A DNA stretch of 36,652 nucleotides. It comes from Methanomicrobiaceae archaeon (GTDB taxonomy: Archaea > Halobacteriota > Methanomicrobia > Methanomicrobiales > Methanomicrobiaceae). The stretch lies in NCBI GenBank assembly GCA_016928355.1, contig JAFGKW010000052.1:1-36652 (forward strand), written 5' to 3'. A model generated the notes under the pieces. That model was given only the letters and a program-made list of their open reading frames with translations. It was not told the DNA's origin and made no database searches. Position 1 is the stretch's first letter, and the number at the start of each line of letters is the position of its first letter. Of the stretch, positions 7,604-15,776 are shown piece by piece. Both the position numbers and the translations under genes were made by a program.

Positions 7604-8091
7604 CGATATTTCTCGATCTCATCAGAGAGATCTTTCATTCTTTTCCTGATCTCTTCAGGAAGATCAGCGGATCTGCAAAGCCTTTCTTCAATTGAAATCT
7701 CTTTTGTCCCGGAGATCAGGTTGTCTGCATGCGCGACTATCTTCTCCTCGATTGTTTTTGGTATACAGTCTATTGGTTTCAGGCCCTTTTCCCTGCACTC
7801 GTCTGCAGAAAGCCCTGCGCCAATATGTGTCTGGACGATCCTGCAGACCTCTTCGGGAAGTCCGTATTCCCTGCAGATATCAGTCCCAATCTGAGCATGG
7901 GCAATTGTATGGGCCCGGCATCGTCCGATATCATGTAAAAGGGCCCCTGTTTCCACAAGTTGCCTGTTGGCCGGCGCATTGCGTGCAAATTTCATTGCAA
8001 GATCTCGTACAGCAATGCAGTGTTCGATAACATTCTCCGGGCATCCGGATTTTTTTAAAAGAGATATTGGATCTATATCAGGGAGCTTCAC
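7600..8091 (-). CDS. HD-domain hydrolase (TIGR00295-like)
   Basis: A small HD-superfamily phosphohydrolase of a family widespread in archaea. Metal ligands visible are His24 (VIEHC), the HD pair in LLHDIGR (His53, Asp54), and further histidines at 61 and 65 (AHTIAHAQ). A late Asp in VAHADN completes the pattern. The length of 163 residues is typical. The substrate is unknown; nucleotides or phosphorylated metabolites are usual for the superfamily. It is the last gene of the operon running down from 10510, and its start overlaps the tfe stop by 4 nt (ATGA type). Confidence 0.82.
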   Translation of the reverse strand: MKLPDIDPISLLKKSGCPENVIEHCIAVRDLAMKFARNAPANRQLVETGALLHDIGRCRAHTIAHAQIGTDICREYGLPEEVCRIVQTHIGAGLSADECREKGLKPIDCIPKTIEEKIVAHADNLISGTKEISIEERLCRSADLPEEIRKRMKDLSDEIEKYR

Positions 8092-8609
8092 GCTTTTCCC
8101 AGGTTTTCCTTGATTGATTCCACACGGCGTTTCAGTGCTTCTGCAAGAAGGTCATTGTCGAAATGATCCATCTTTTCATCACAGTTGATGCAGATGAAGT
8201 CCCTTGCCATAGCTTCATCGAAAGTATATCTCAGGCCGCAGGTATTGCAGATGTAGAAATCATTGAGAACCTCATAATCTTCTCTTGCCTTGAGGATATC
8301 AAGAACATCATCCATCTCCTCTGAGAGAACAGTGTCGAGGTTCTGGAACTTCAGAACCCAAAGGTATGTTAGCCAGCCCGTTTCGGAATTTTTTATCCGC
8401 CGGTATTCGGCAAGCCGCTTCCCGTAGAGCGTATATAGGGTATGCCTCACGCTGTTCAAATTGATTTCAACAATCTCGGCAAGCTCCTCATCGCTGTATT
8501 CTCCCTCTGCCGGGAATTTTTCTATAAGTGTAAGCCCATCTTCTCCGACGAGACGGAATATATATGCTCTTACCGCTTCGTTTTTAAGTGCATCTTCTAC
8601 AGCTACCAT
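8088..8609 (-). CDS. tfe: Transcription factor E, alpha subunit (TFE)
   Basis: TFE is the archaeal homologue of TFIIE-alpha. It joins the RNA polymerase pre-initiation complex and stabilises the open complex. Residues 1-85 form the extended winged helix (DGLTLIEKFPAEGEYSDEEL, then the recognition region NLNSVRHTLYTLY). Residues 121-143 hold the zinc ribbon (C121xxC124 ... C140xxC143). The length of 173 residues is standard. It sits within a packed operon: its start overlaps the ATP-grasp stop by 7 nt and its stop overlaps the HD-gene start. Confidence 0.95.
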   Translation of the reverse strand: MVAVEDALKNEAVRAYIFRLVGEDGLTLIEKFPAEGEYSDEELAEIVEINLNSVRHTLYTLYGKRLAEYRRIKNSETGWLTYLWVLKFQNLDTVLSEEMDDVLDILKAREDYEVLNDFYICNTCGLRYTFDEAMARDFICINCDEKMDHFDNDLLAEALKRRVESIKENLGKA

Positions 8610-9688
8610 CTGCTTATATATCTGGCAATTTCTTTAATAGTTTTATCCAGAGATGATTCCGCCTCAGGAAGAGTTGATCCCTCGCCGTAAACGCTCATAA
8701 TTGCTCCACCCTCTTCTATTTCGTCTTCTTTCCATGGAATGTCGGCAACTTTGGGATAGAATTTCTTCATATCATCAGAAACTTTTAGATCACGTTTAGC
8801 AAAAATTACCTTTCTTGCAACGAATTTTTTATGTTTTGGAGATAATTCCGGGAGAATTCCCCTGCAGGCGTTTATATGCGCTTCAAAAATATTGAATCCT
8901 GTAGACATTTCAATAATATCAAGTGTCGCCTGGAATCGCGGGTTAATCTCAATGGCGTATATTCCTTTATCCGAAAGGATGAAATCGATACCTATCGAGC
9001 CTGTGCACCCGGATAGTGCGGCGATTCTCTCTGCTTCCCTCATTAGTTCATCCTTATATTCTGAAGGAAAAGGAGTTGCTGCCCCTGCAAAACCAAATGC
9101 CTTCTCTCCTGCACCGCCCCTGAGATACTGGAGATTTGCTGCAATTGCTTTTGCCCGGCCGGCTGAAGCAATACAGGAAACACTACAGGGAATTCCTTCG
9201 ATAAATTCCTGTCTTACATAGGGAGTATCCGGCCAGAGGCTGCGGAATTCATCTTCCTCCACCTTTGAGTTTACTATTGTGTTCCTCCAACCGCCTGCTC
9301 CACGGCATGGCTTTAACATTGCGGGATATTGATTGTCAGGAAGAATAGAAGGAACATTGATTGAGTTTTCCTCAAAAAAATTCTGTATCTTTTTTTTATC
9401 TGTAAATTCCCCTGCTTTTTTCCGGGAACTTCCTGATATTTTTTTTGAGACGGAGATGTCCTCTGCTCCTGAAGTAACCACAAGAATATCGGGCCTTATT
9501 TCTTTGCATGAATCGTTGATAATTCCCGGGAGGGAATCAAGTTCCTCGAATGTTCTGCAGGATTTTGTATTCCATGTAAGGTCCTGGTCGCAGAAGGCAT
9601 CAATTGCATGTACTTCATATCCTGCCCGTTTTGCAGAACACGCAACATGGCGGGTTGCAAACCCTGCGACAAGAACACGCCCCTTCAA
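8603..9688 (-). CDS. ATP-grasp superfamily ligase (COG2232-like)
   Basis: Residues 1-60 look like a Rossmann-type pre-ATP-grasp domain ([20 protein letters not shown]). An ATP-grasp fold follows: a substrate loop region [14 protein letters not shown], the hinge YVRQEFIEG, and the metal-binding end [21 protein letters not shown], where Glu and Asn bind Mg-ATP. It resembles the archaeal carboxylase/carboligase-like proteins of COG2232, whose reaction is not established. Members of this fold join a carboxylate to an amine or thiol through an acyl-phosphate. It overlaps trm56 upstream by 4 nt and tfe downstream, so expression is tied to RNA-processing and transcription genes. Confidence 0.8.
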   Translation of the reverse strand: MKGRVLVAGFATRHVACSAKRAGYEVHAIDAFCDQDLTWNTKSCRTFEELDSLPGIINDSCKEIRPDILVVTSGAEDISVSKKISGSSRKKAGEFTDKKKIQNFFEENSINVPSILPDNQYPAMLKPCRGAGGWRNTIVNSKVEEDEFRSLWPDTPYVRQEFIEGIPCSVSCIASAGRAKAIAANLQYLRGGAGEKAFGFAGAATPFPSEYKDELMREAERIAALSGCTGSIGIDFILSDKGIYAIEINPRFQATLDIIEMSTGFNIFEAHINACRGILPELSPKHKKFVARKVIFAKRDLKVSDDMKKFYPKVADIPWKEDEIEEGGAIMSVYGEGSTLPEAESSLDKTIKEIARYISRW

Positions 9689-10230
9689 TCCTTAAACCTC
9701 TTTCCTCTCTCAGTAGGTTCGATCTTCAGTTCTGCATCGGGAAATTCAAGATCCAGGGTGCTTCCATCGAAAAGGTGGTCCAGAAAAAGGGCAAGGCTTG
9801 AAATTTCAGAATGCGGCTGTGTTGTCACCGAGATATTATAGTCGGCCATGCCATAGATGTCGGACGGTACTTTCTCTGCACCGACGACCACGAGAACCTT
9901 ATCATGCTCTTTAATCTCAGCGATTCCTGATGTCATCGGGATCCCGTACATCGTAAGGTGGACGACGACCCCTCCGTCAGCCTTCCATTCATTAATGCAT
10001 CTCTTCCAGCCGACGTTGTTGGAGACAAAAAAATCTCCTCCCCATCTTCCGGCAACATCCTCTATTGATTTTTTTATATTCTTATCATCTGATGCGAGGT
10101 ACATCCCCTCAGCACCAAGTGCCCGGGCTGTTAGCCCTACGTGTGTTGTGACTCTCCTGTCTCTTTCAGGCCTGTGGCCCAGCCGGAGAATGCATACTTT
10201 TTTAGTCAAACCAGCACCTTCATCCTTCAT
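9685..10230 (-). CDS. trm56: tRNA (cytidine(56)-2'-O)-methyltransferase aTrm56
   Basis: A SPOUT-class methyltransferase that puts a 2'-O-methyl group on C56 in the T loop of archaeal tRNAs, using S-adenosylmethionine. Diagnostic pieces are the N-terminal [20 protein letters not shown], the SAM-knot region [19 protein letters not shown], and the conserved VTTQPHSEI. The length of 181 residues matches the family. ATG 10230 overlaps the preceding HTH gene by 11 nt. A slightly later start at the in-frame TTG (LTKKVC) is possible, since the conserved part begins at about residue 11. Confidence 0.93.
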   Translation of the reverse strand: MKDEGAGLTKKVCILRLGHRPERDRRVTTHVGLTARALGAEGMYLASDDKNIKKSIEDVAGRWGGDFFVSNNVGWKRCINEWKADGGVVVHLTMYGIPMTSGIAEIKEHDKVLVVVGAEKVPSDIYGMADYNISVTTQPHSEISSLALFLDHLFDGSTLDLEFPDAELKIEPTERGKRFKD

Positions 10231-10510
10231 AATCCGGGTTGGCTTTAATAACCCCGTTTTCTATAATCACAGGACTGTCCGGTTCGCATACTGCATGTTT
10301 AATTCTGCATTTCAGCAGCATCTCAGGAACCGACAGAATTCCTGCCTTTTCTCCGTCATATCTGATAAGACAATTCGATTCAAGCCTTTTGAGTGATTCA
10401 GTGATGGTTTCGGATTCAAAACCCGATTTCGATGAAATTTCTTCTATTGATGCACTATTTTCATACGCAATAATATGGTATATATCCCAGTCGATCTCTT
10501 CTTCACGCAC
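10220..10510 (-). CDS. Winged-helix (MarR-like) DNA-binding protein
   Basis: A 96-residue protein. Residues 8-55 form a helix-turn-helix/winged helix ([23 protein letters not shown], with recognition helix [19 protein letters not shown]). The C-terminal tail holds two cysteines ([13 protein letters not shown]). The GTG start at 10510 is preferred; a TATA-like box (TTATAAT on the minus strand, about 10538-10545) lies about 30 nt upstream. It heads the operon HTH-trm56-ATP-grasp-tfe-HD and may regulate it, though no operator is obvious. Confidence 0.75.
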   Translation of the reverse strand: MREEEIDWDIYHIIAYENSASIEEISSKSGFESETITESLKRLESNCLIRYDGEKAGILSVPEMLLKCRIKHAVCEPDSPVIIENGVIKANPDYEG

Positions 10511-10602
10511 GTAGTTACATGTTACCCTGAAGAGAGATTATAACTTTCTTATGTCTTTACAAAAAGGATCCCGGTGAGAAAATTGTGAAATATTTAAACT
10601 GA

Positions 10603-11421
10603 TTATACAGTTATCTGACCTTTTGATATCTTTTTAAGGCCGTCATAGTAAAAATACAGGATCTCCCTGTAGAAATCCTTTAAATCCGGAATAAAATATG
10701 TCATGCCCCATCCAACGAGAATTATAGCCAAAAATGTAAAACTTATCCTGCCTATGACATTATGAGCCCAGAAGAAGCTTTCATGCCCGGGGAACCCTCC
10801 TGATGCAAACTCCGAAAAATAAGGGAACCACTGTTCGGAATATGCCTTTACTACAAATGCAATTCTGAGGATGTTTAACAGAGCCAGTGAAAGAATAACA
10901 AACCCGGCGGCTGCAACCTTCTGTTTTAGATTTGCCTCTCCACCGGAGGTCATCCCGAGCATGACCGCCATTCCGACTATTGGGGTGCATGATAAAGTGA
11001 TGATGATGCCATAACCGTTGCTGAGGATACAGTCCCATGAGGGGGCCTCTGCAGAATGGCCGATCATGGTAAGTGCAAAGATGGTATTGTCGACCTGCAT
11101 CTTAATTAGCCAGTCGGATATTAACTGGTTTGGTGCTATTATGGAATATACAATGAATGCGACAGCTGCAACCGTCGTAATCTTTAATGCTGTTTCATTT
11201 TTGGAAAATGATCCTGAAATTGTCGATATAAACAGGGGGAGCGAGAGTACTGCTGCAAGCGGATAAATAAACTCATTCTCTGCCACATGGCCGATAGAGA
11301 AAAGTACAAAGAAAAGCCCGAGAAAGATCCATCCCCCGGCTGCAAACCAGTTTTTGTATTTTGTCGGTACAAGGAAGATGATGAATGAGATTAATGACAA
11401 TATCAGCAGAATTTCGATCAT
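10603..11421 (-). CDS. artA: Archaeosortase A
   Basis: An integral membrane transpeptidase that removes the C-terminal PGF-CTERM tail of surface proteins and is linked to their lipid attachment. About seven or eight hydrophobic segments span the protein. The exosortase/archaeosortase catalytic residues are visible: Cys145 in TLSCTPI, Arg186 in NILRIAF and His220 in AHNVIGR. The length of 272 residues is normal. An AT-rich box about 24 nt upstream of ATG 11421 fits leaderless initiation. No protein in this window carries an obvious PGF-CTERM tail, so its substrates are encoded elsewhere. Confidence 0.93.
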   Translation of the reverse strand: MIEILLILSLISFIIFLVPTKYKNWFAAGGWIFLGLFFVLFSIGHVAENEFIYPLAAVLSLPLFISTISGSFSKNETALKITTVAAVAFIVYSIIAPNQLISDWLIKMQVDNTIFALTMIGHSAEAPSWDCILSNGYGIIITLSCTPIVGMAVMLGMTSGGEANLKQKVAAAGFVILSLALLNILRIAFVVKAYSEQWFPYFSEFASGGFPGHESFFWAHNVIGRISFTFLAIILVGWGMTYFIPDLKDFYREILYFYYDGLKKISKGQITV

Positions 11422-11589
11422 TTTTGTAATATAAAACTGCTATTTTTTATCTGATAAATGATGTGTTTTTGGTTATGAGGTTTTTTAAAATATATGTTCT
11501 GTGATACATATCATCACGATTCAGGTATTTTTATTAATTCTAATTTTAAATAGGTGGATTCAGAGACAACCGGATCAAATGGAGAAATT

Positions 11590-11985
11590 ATGACTGACAA
11601 TATCGAACTTGCCGAACTTGCTGATCAGATACTGGATATTGCCGATGAGGACTATGATCGTCTATCATCCATAATTGAGGAACTGGATGAGGAGACAAGA
11701 GACGATATTCTTGTATCCGACTTCCTGCATGCCTACCAGGTTTTCTATTTTTTTTTCCGGACGACTCCTGCCGAGATCGTTATAGATCGCCTTATGCTTG
11801 AGCCTGCGTCTTCACTTGAGCACGGCGTATTCATTGACAACTATGACATATTCGGCCTTTGGTTCACTATAAAGGAAAAAGAGGGTATAATCTTCGTATC
11901 TGACGGAGATAAGGTTCTGAATAGTTTTACAGGAAGATCCGCATATGAAGATGCTGTAAAATACGCGAAATCCTGTGAATGGTGA
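11590..11985 (+). CDS. Hypothetical acidic protein
   Basis: A 131-residue acidic, soluble protein. An N-terminal helical half (ELAELADQILDIADEDYDR) is followed by a mixed alpha/beta half containing GLWFTIKEKEGIIFVSDG. I recognise no family. ATG 11590 is preferred because GGAG at 11581-11584 is 5 nt upstream. An in-frame GTG at 11554 would add 12 residues; it lies about 22 nt after a TATA-like sequence (TTTTTATTA, 11528-11536), so transcription probably begins near it. It is divergent from artA and convergent with the COG2122 gene, with only 2 nt between the ends. Confidence 0.7.
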   Translation: MTDNIELAELADQILDIADEDYDRLSSIIEELDEETRDDILVSDFLHAYQVFYFFFRTTPAEIVIDRLMLEPASSLEHGVFIDNYDIFGLWFTIKEKEGIIFVSDGDKVLNSFTGRSAYEDAVKYAKSCEW

Positions 11986-11987
11986 AT

Positions 11988-12695
11988 TCATCCTGAAGTG
12001 ATAAGGTTTTCATCTACGATTGCCGCTTTTAGCGAAGGTATTGATCCCCATCCTGCATTTTCTTCAGCATATGTGGCAAAAACCCCGTCGATTCCCATAT
12101 CCTTCGTTTCAGGCATGGGATATTCTGCCAGTGGAGATGTAATATTGTTGCATAACATTGTAGCCCATGCATCGGCAAGCGAGACATCACGTGAAAAGAC
12201 TGTAACTGAGTCTGCAATCCCGAATGAGATCGACGGCCCGACGGTTGCCGAGGATGTGCATACCCCGTAGATTTCCTCTTTCGGGGGGAGAACAAATGCG
12301 GTTCTCCTGCTCAGTGTTGAATTTCCTGCATAAAGGCCTACCCTTATCTCCCTGTCGGAGAAAAAGGCGATATCTCCTCCATTGTCGATTATTCCTGCTG
12401 ATGCACCCGATTCCTTCATTGCAGAGACTCCTGCCCATGCTATGGTTCCGGCCACAGCTGCCATGGGACCGGTCCCGGCTCTTTCTGCGGCACTTATCAT
12501 CCTCTTTACATGGATGGATTTACTGTAGCTTTCAACCGGAACAAGACTAGTTAAAAAGAGAGGATTTACCGAGATCTCAGATTCAATTTCCATTCTCGCA
12601 TTTATCATAGCCTCTTTTGCAGGTTTGAAAAAATCCCTTTCGTCGGCAAGAATTGTGGTTATTGTTGTCCTGTACCTGAAAGATTCCCTTATCAT
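11988..12695 (-). CDS. UPF0280 / COG2122 ApbE-like protein, homocysteine biosynthesis
   Basis: A 235-residue protein of the UPF0280 family, structurally related to the FMN transferase ApbE. Visible conserved parts are GPMAAVAGTIAWAG (76-89), a diglycine loop IIDNGGDIAFF, and VCTSSATVGPSISFG. Members of this family have been tied genetically to sulfide-dependent homocysteine formation in methanogens, alongside COG1900 and the NIL-ferredoxin. All three lie here in one operon, with this gene last, 3 nt after the ferredoxin stop. Its exact chemical step is not settled; flavin binding or transfer is an inference from the fold. Confidence 0.85.
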   Translation of the reverse strand: MIRESFRYRTTITTILADERDFFKPAKEAMINARMEIESEISVNPLFLTSLVPVESYSKSIHVKRMISAAERAGTGPMAAVAGTIAWAGVSAMKESGASAGIIDNGGDIAFFSDREIRVGLYAGNSTLSRRTAFVLPPKEEIYGVCTSSATVGPSISFGIADSVTVFSRDVSLADAWATMLCNNITSPLAEYPMPETKDMGIDGVFATYAEENAGWGSIPSLKAAIVDENLITSG

Positions 12696-12698
12696 TTT

Positions 12699-13085
12699 CT
12701 ACTGGTGGAGGGAAAGTGCATTGTGCGGACATGCTTCAACGCATTTACCGCAGAGAACACATTTTTCTGTCTTAAGTGTAATATTCCATTCTTCATCAAA
12801 AGAAAATACATTCTGCGGGCAGACACTGACGCATTCCCCACAGTCTATGCATTCCTCTTCATTACGGCAGACAGAGTCCTCGAGCCTCTCAACCTCTGCT
12901 CCGAACTCTTTTAACCTGTCACAGACGCGTTTTGCTTCAGGATCTGCGACTTCTATCAGGACCTCTCCGGACATCGATTCGATATTTGCCCTCTCCACAT
13001 TTATCAGGACACCTGTATCGAGAACCGTCCGTGCAATTATCGGCTCCTGGCCGCGTTTTTTATGAATTTTTACAAGCAGTTTCAT
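12699..13085 (-). CDS. NIL-domain ferredoxin of homocysteine biosynthesis
   Basis: The N-terminal 70 residues form a NIL domain, a small ligand-binding fold also found at the end of methionine ABC transporter ATPases. Two [4Fe-4S] motifs follow: Cys79, 82, 85, 89 and Cys109, 112, 115, 119. This is the two-domain partner of COG1900 proteins in methanogens, where it is thought to supply electrons for reductive sulfur transfer from sulfide to an aspartate-semialdehyde-derived acceptor. Its ATG overlaps the COG1900 stop by 4 nt, so translation is coupled. Confidence 0.9.
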   Translation of the reverse strand: MKLLVKIHKKRGQEPIIARTVLDTGVLINVERANIESMSGEVLIEVADPEAKRVCDRLKEFGAEVERLEDSVCRNEEECIDCGECVSVCPQNVFSFDEEWNITLKTEKCVLCGKCVEACPHNALSLHQ

Positions 13086-14590
13086 TTATACCACCTCTTT
13101 CCGAGAAGTTTGCCCAGATCAGTTCCTGTAAGAATTCCAAGAAGTCTTCCTTCTTCATCAATCACCGGAAGAGCGCTGATATTGTTCCTCTCCAGTTTCA
13201 TCGCCGCGATATCGACAGCCTCCCCTGGTGTTGTCGAGATTACATTCTTCGACATCACCATCGAGACGCTGTCGTTTACATTCTCCTTGATTATCGCCTT
13301 TGAAACGTCATATGTCGTGACGATTCCGACAACCTTGTTTTCATCATTTAATACAGGGAGATGGTTTGTCTCGCCCCGGAGGAGCTTTTTGGCAGCGGTT
13401 TTAATGTCCGCATCCTGGGAGATGCATGTTACATTCCGGTTCATAATTTCCATAACACGGGGTGTGCGTTTTGATTCCCTCATCGGGTTGACTGTCCTTG
13501 AAGCGTCTGAGGGTCTTGTGGGAAGGGTCATCGTCATCTGCCCTGACGAGACCCATTTCTTTAATTCCTGTGCAATCTCACGTGCTTTCTTATATGATGA
13601 CAGGGATGATGTCCTGACCTCTTCACCATTTAGCTCAATGCACCCGCTCTTGAGTTCCGCATAACTGACAGTCTTTACAGTCGGCCTGTTTCTTCCCGGA
13701 ACACCGTAATCGATGATATTTGTCATTATATCTTCATCACGGATGGCCGTATTTCTGACAGTCTCCAGATCTGTGACAGGAATCGGCACTCCAAGACCAA
13801 TGTAACATGATACCCCGTAATTTTTGAATGTTGCAGCTCTCAGGTAGTCGGGGGACATCTCCTTCAGGTTGCCTGTCGTCATCAGCGTTGCGAAGAGAGT
13901 CCCAGGTGAGGACTGTGTCCCCTGTCCGATAATCATTCCTTTGCTTCCGCAAAGAAAGATCGGAACGCCGCTTCCGATAAGTTTCAGTTTTGGATCATTG
14001 ATAAGCGGGGACAGCAGACCTGCGCCTGAGAAGCTGACATTGCCGTAATCAGGGAGCAGGGTTCCCATGTAAGTATTCAGCGTATTGTCAGTTGAATTTG
14101 TTGCAGCTGCATATCTCTGGTAAGAATTCCTCGGATTGCACATTATAGCTTCATTGAGATCGTGAAGAAGTATCTCAGTCGAAAGAGTCTTTCTCGGGTA
14201 GCAGTCCGTTCCTTTTGAAGACGCCCTCAGCTCTATTGATTTTCCGGATATAAGATCCTCAAGGACATGGGCACCGCCGTATGCACTTCCCTGTGTTTCG
14301 GATTCCTGTGTAACACCGAGATATGCATCGACTGCAGCAATACCTGAATATAATTCGACATCATTCATCCATGCCCTTTCCATTCTTATCGGCGGGTCGG
14401 AATGCCCGAAATTAAAGAAAGCCCCTGAAGAGCACATGGCTCCGAATGTACCGGTGGTTACGACATCTACTTCCTTTAGCGCACCTGCCTCCCCCAGTTC
14501 ATCCACTATGCCCGGCATCTCCTCGGCCGTTACAATATGGGCATTGCCTTCCTGTATTCTCAGGTTTATCTCTTCAATGGACTTTTCCAT
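13082..14590 (-). CDS. Homocysteine biosynthesis protein (COG1900, HcyBio) with C-terminal CBS pair
   Basis: Residues 1-370 form the HcyBio/DUF39 domain. It contains the conserved Cys53 in GAMCSSG, proposed to carry a persulfide in homologues, and the glycine-rich motif LCGSKGMIIGQGTQ. Residues 383-502 are two CBS domains (PRVMEIMNRNVTCIS and DSVSMVMSKNVISTT), which usually bind adenosyl compounds and give allosteric control. In methanogens this protein, with the NIL-ferredoxin, converts aspartate semialdehyde and sulfide to homocysteine. It is first in the operon, with a TATA-like box inside a palindrome 25 nt upstream (14595-14618), suggesting regulated leaderless transcription. Confidence 0.92.
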   Translation of the reverse strand: MEKSIEEINLRIQEGNAHIVTAEEMPGIVDELGEAGALKEVDVVTTGTFGAMCSSGAFFNFGHSDPPIRMERAWMNDVELYSGIAAVDAYLGVTQESETQGSAYGGAHVLEDLISGKSIELRASSKGTDCYPRKTLSTEILLHDLNEAIMCNPRNSYQRYAAATNSTDNTLNTYMGTLLPDYGNVSFSGAGLLSPLINDPKLKLIGSGVPIFLCGSKGMIIGQGTQSSPGTLFATLMTTGNLKEMSPDYLRAATFKNYGVSCYIGLGVPIPVTDLETVRNTAIRDEDIMTNIIDYGVPGRNRPTVKTVSYAELKSGCIELNGEEVRTSSLSSYKKAREIAQELKKWVSSGQMTMTLPTRPSDASRTVNPMRESKRTPRVMEIMNRNVTCISQDADIKTAAKKLLRGETNHLPVLNDENKVVGIVTTYDVSKAIIKENVNDSVSMVMSKNVISTTPGEAVDIAAMKLERNNISALPVIDEEGRLLGILTGTDLGKLLGKRWYK

Positions 14591-14594
14591 AATA

Positions 14595-14618
14595 ATATAT
14601 TCTTATTTAAGAATATAT
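14595..14618. promoter_or_regulatory. Perfect 11-bp palindrome over the homocysteine operon promoter
   Basis: ATATATTCTTA (14595-14605) is mirrored by TAAGAATATAT (14608-14618) around a TT centre. On the minus strand TTATATATTC, within or at the edge of the palindrome, lies about 25 nt upstream of ATG 14590, where a TATA box would be for a leaderless transcript. A bound repressor dimer here would block TBP. The repressor is not identifiable in this window. Confidence 0.6.
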
Positions 14619-14630
14619 AACTGCTTTGCA

Positions 14631-14647
14631 TATTACTAACAGTAATA
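14631..14647. promoter_or_regulatory. Second palindrome in the divergent hcy/nif3 intergenic region
   Basis: TATTACT (14631-14637) and AGTAATA (14641-14647) are exact inverted copies around AAC. It lies between the promoters of the divergent operons, just upstream of an AT-rich box (GATATTCAAATAC, about 14654-14666) that could serve the Nif3 gene. Its sequence differs from the neighbouring palindrome, so a different protein, or chance in AT-rich DNA, is possible. Confidence 0.4.
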
Positions 14648-14684
14648 AAGAAAGATATTCAAATACTCGGGTGCAATATCCTGT

Positions 14685-15392
14685 ATGGACACCGGCCGTT
14701 TAATATCGATTCTCGAAGAAATAGCTCCTCCTGAACTTGCGGAGGAGTTCGATGAAGGAAGAATCGGCCTTATAGTCGAGGGCAGGAATGAGATAGAATC
14801 CGTTGCATGCTCTCTTGATGCAACTCCTTTCTGCGTATCTGAAGCTGTTAAGGCCGGGGCGGACGCCCTCGTCGTTCACCATACACCTATCTGGGCTCCC
14901 CTTACAAAAATATCCGGAAGGAATGCAGCTGTTCTTCGAAAAGCCCTATCTTCAGGCCTGAATATCTACGTCATGCACACCAATTATGATCATGCGGAAG
15001 GAGGAATCAACGATGTGCTTGCAGAACTTCTGGACCTTTCTGGAATTGAAAGAATGCCTCTTGGGATCGTCGGTGACTGTTCCCTGACTCCTGCCGGAAT
15101 TTCAGGGATCCTTGGCGGAGGCCTGAGGCTCTATAACTGTCCTGAAAAAATCAGAAGGATTGCAGTTGTCGGGGGAAGCGGTTTTGATCCTGAACTGATT
15201 GGTTGTGCATATGAACTTGGTGCGGAGGTCTTTCTATCTTCAGAATTAAAGCACAGTGTTATGAGAAACTCTCCAATAGGCCTTATTGAATCGACTCATT
15301 ATGCACTTGAGTCTCCAGGAATGAAGGCGCTTGCCGGGAGAATGGGCTGGAAATATATACCTGATGAACCGGAGCTGTCCCTAATCCTATGA
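14685..15392 (+). CDS. Nif3-like dinuclear metal centre protein
   Basis: A member of the NIF3/YbgI family, sometimes annotated GTP cyclohydrolase I type 2 homologue. Conserved metal ligands are visible: His65-His66 in VVHHTPIW, Asp102 in HTNYDHAEGG, and His205 with Glu209 in ESTHYALES. The length of 235 residues is that of the short form without the PII-like insert. Its cellular role is unproven. It is first in a plus-strand operon with the SWIM protein, alaS and a membrane regulator. ATG 14685 has no ribosome site and probably begins a leaderless mRNA. Confidence 0.88.
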   Translation: MDTGRLISILEEIAPPELAEEFDEGRIGLIVEGRNEIESVACSLDATPFCVSEAVKAGADALVVHHTPIWAPLTKISGRNAAVLRKALSSGLNIYVMHTNYDHAEGGINDVLAELLDLSGIERMPLGIVGDCSLTPAGISGILGGGLRLYNCPEKIRRIAVVGGSGFDPELIGCAYELGAEVFLSSELKHSVMRNSPIGLIESTHYALESPGMKALAGRMGWKYIPDEPELSLIL

Positions 15393-15751
15393 CACCGTCT
15401 TCTGAACGTTTTTCACCGGAAGAATCTCTTTTGGAAGAGACAATTGAAGGAATTCTTCAAAGATATCCGAAGAAAGGAAGAAAGGCTCTCGATGCGGTTC
15501 AGGAAGGCAGGATACATAAATATCTTGATTTTTTTGTAGTGGACGGCTCATCTGACAGGTATGTTGTGGATGATGATTTCTGCGCATGCAACGATTTTTG
15601 TTTCAGGGGAATTATCTGCTGGCATATCCTGGCGGTCAGGATCGCAAGATTAACCGGTGGTTACGACGAAATAGATGAGTGGTACCAGGACAGGCTGTTC
15701 ATCCCCGGCGATGGTGAAACAGATAATAATAATAACATTTCTGGAGAATAA
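15389..15751 (+). CDS. Small SWIM zinc-finger protein
   Basis: A 120-residue protein with the SWIM pattern CxC...CxH: Cys65, Cys67, Cys77, His79 (FCACNDF and IICWHIL). The preceding strand HKYLDFFVVDG is typical of the fold. SWIM domains bind DNA or protein, and in archaea small SWIM proteins can be linked to RadA-family recombination factors, but no such gene is adjacent. The ATG overlaps the Nif3 stop (ATGA), indicating translational coupling. The C-terminus is acidic and asparagine-rich and probably disordered. Confidence 0.82.
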   Translation: MTPSSERFSPEESLLEETIEGILQRYPKKGRKALDAVQEGRIHKYLDFFVVDGSSDRYVVDDDFCACNDFCFRGIICWHILAVRIARLTGGYDEIDEWYQDRLFIPGDGETDNNNNISGE

Positions 15752-15776
15752 TTGAAGGAGTTAAGCGTGGTTTTCT

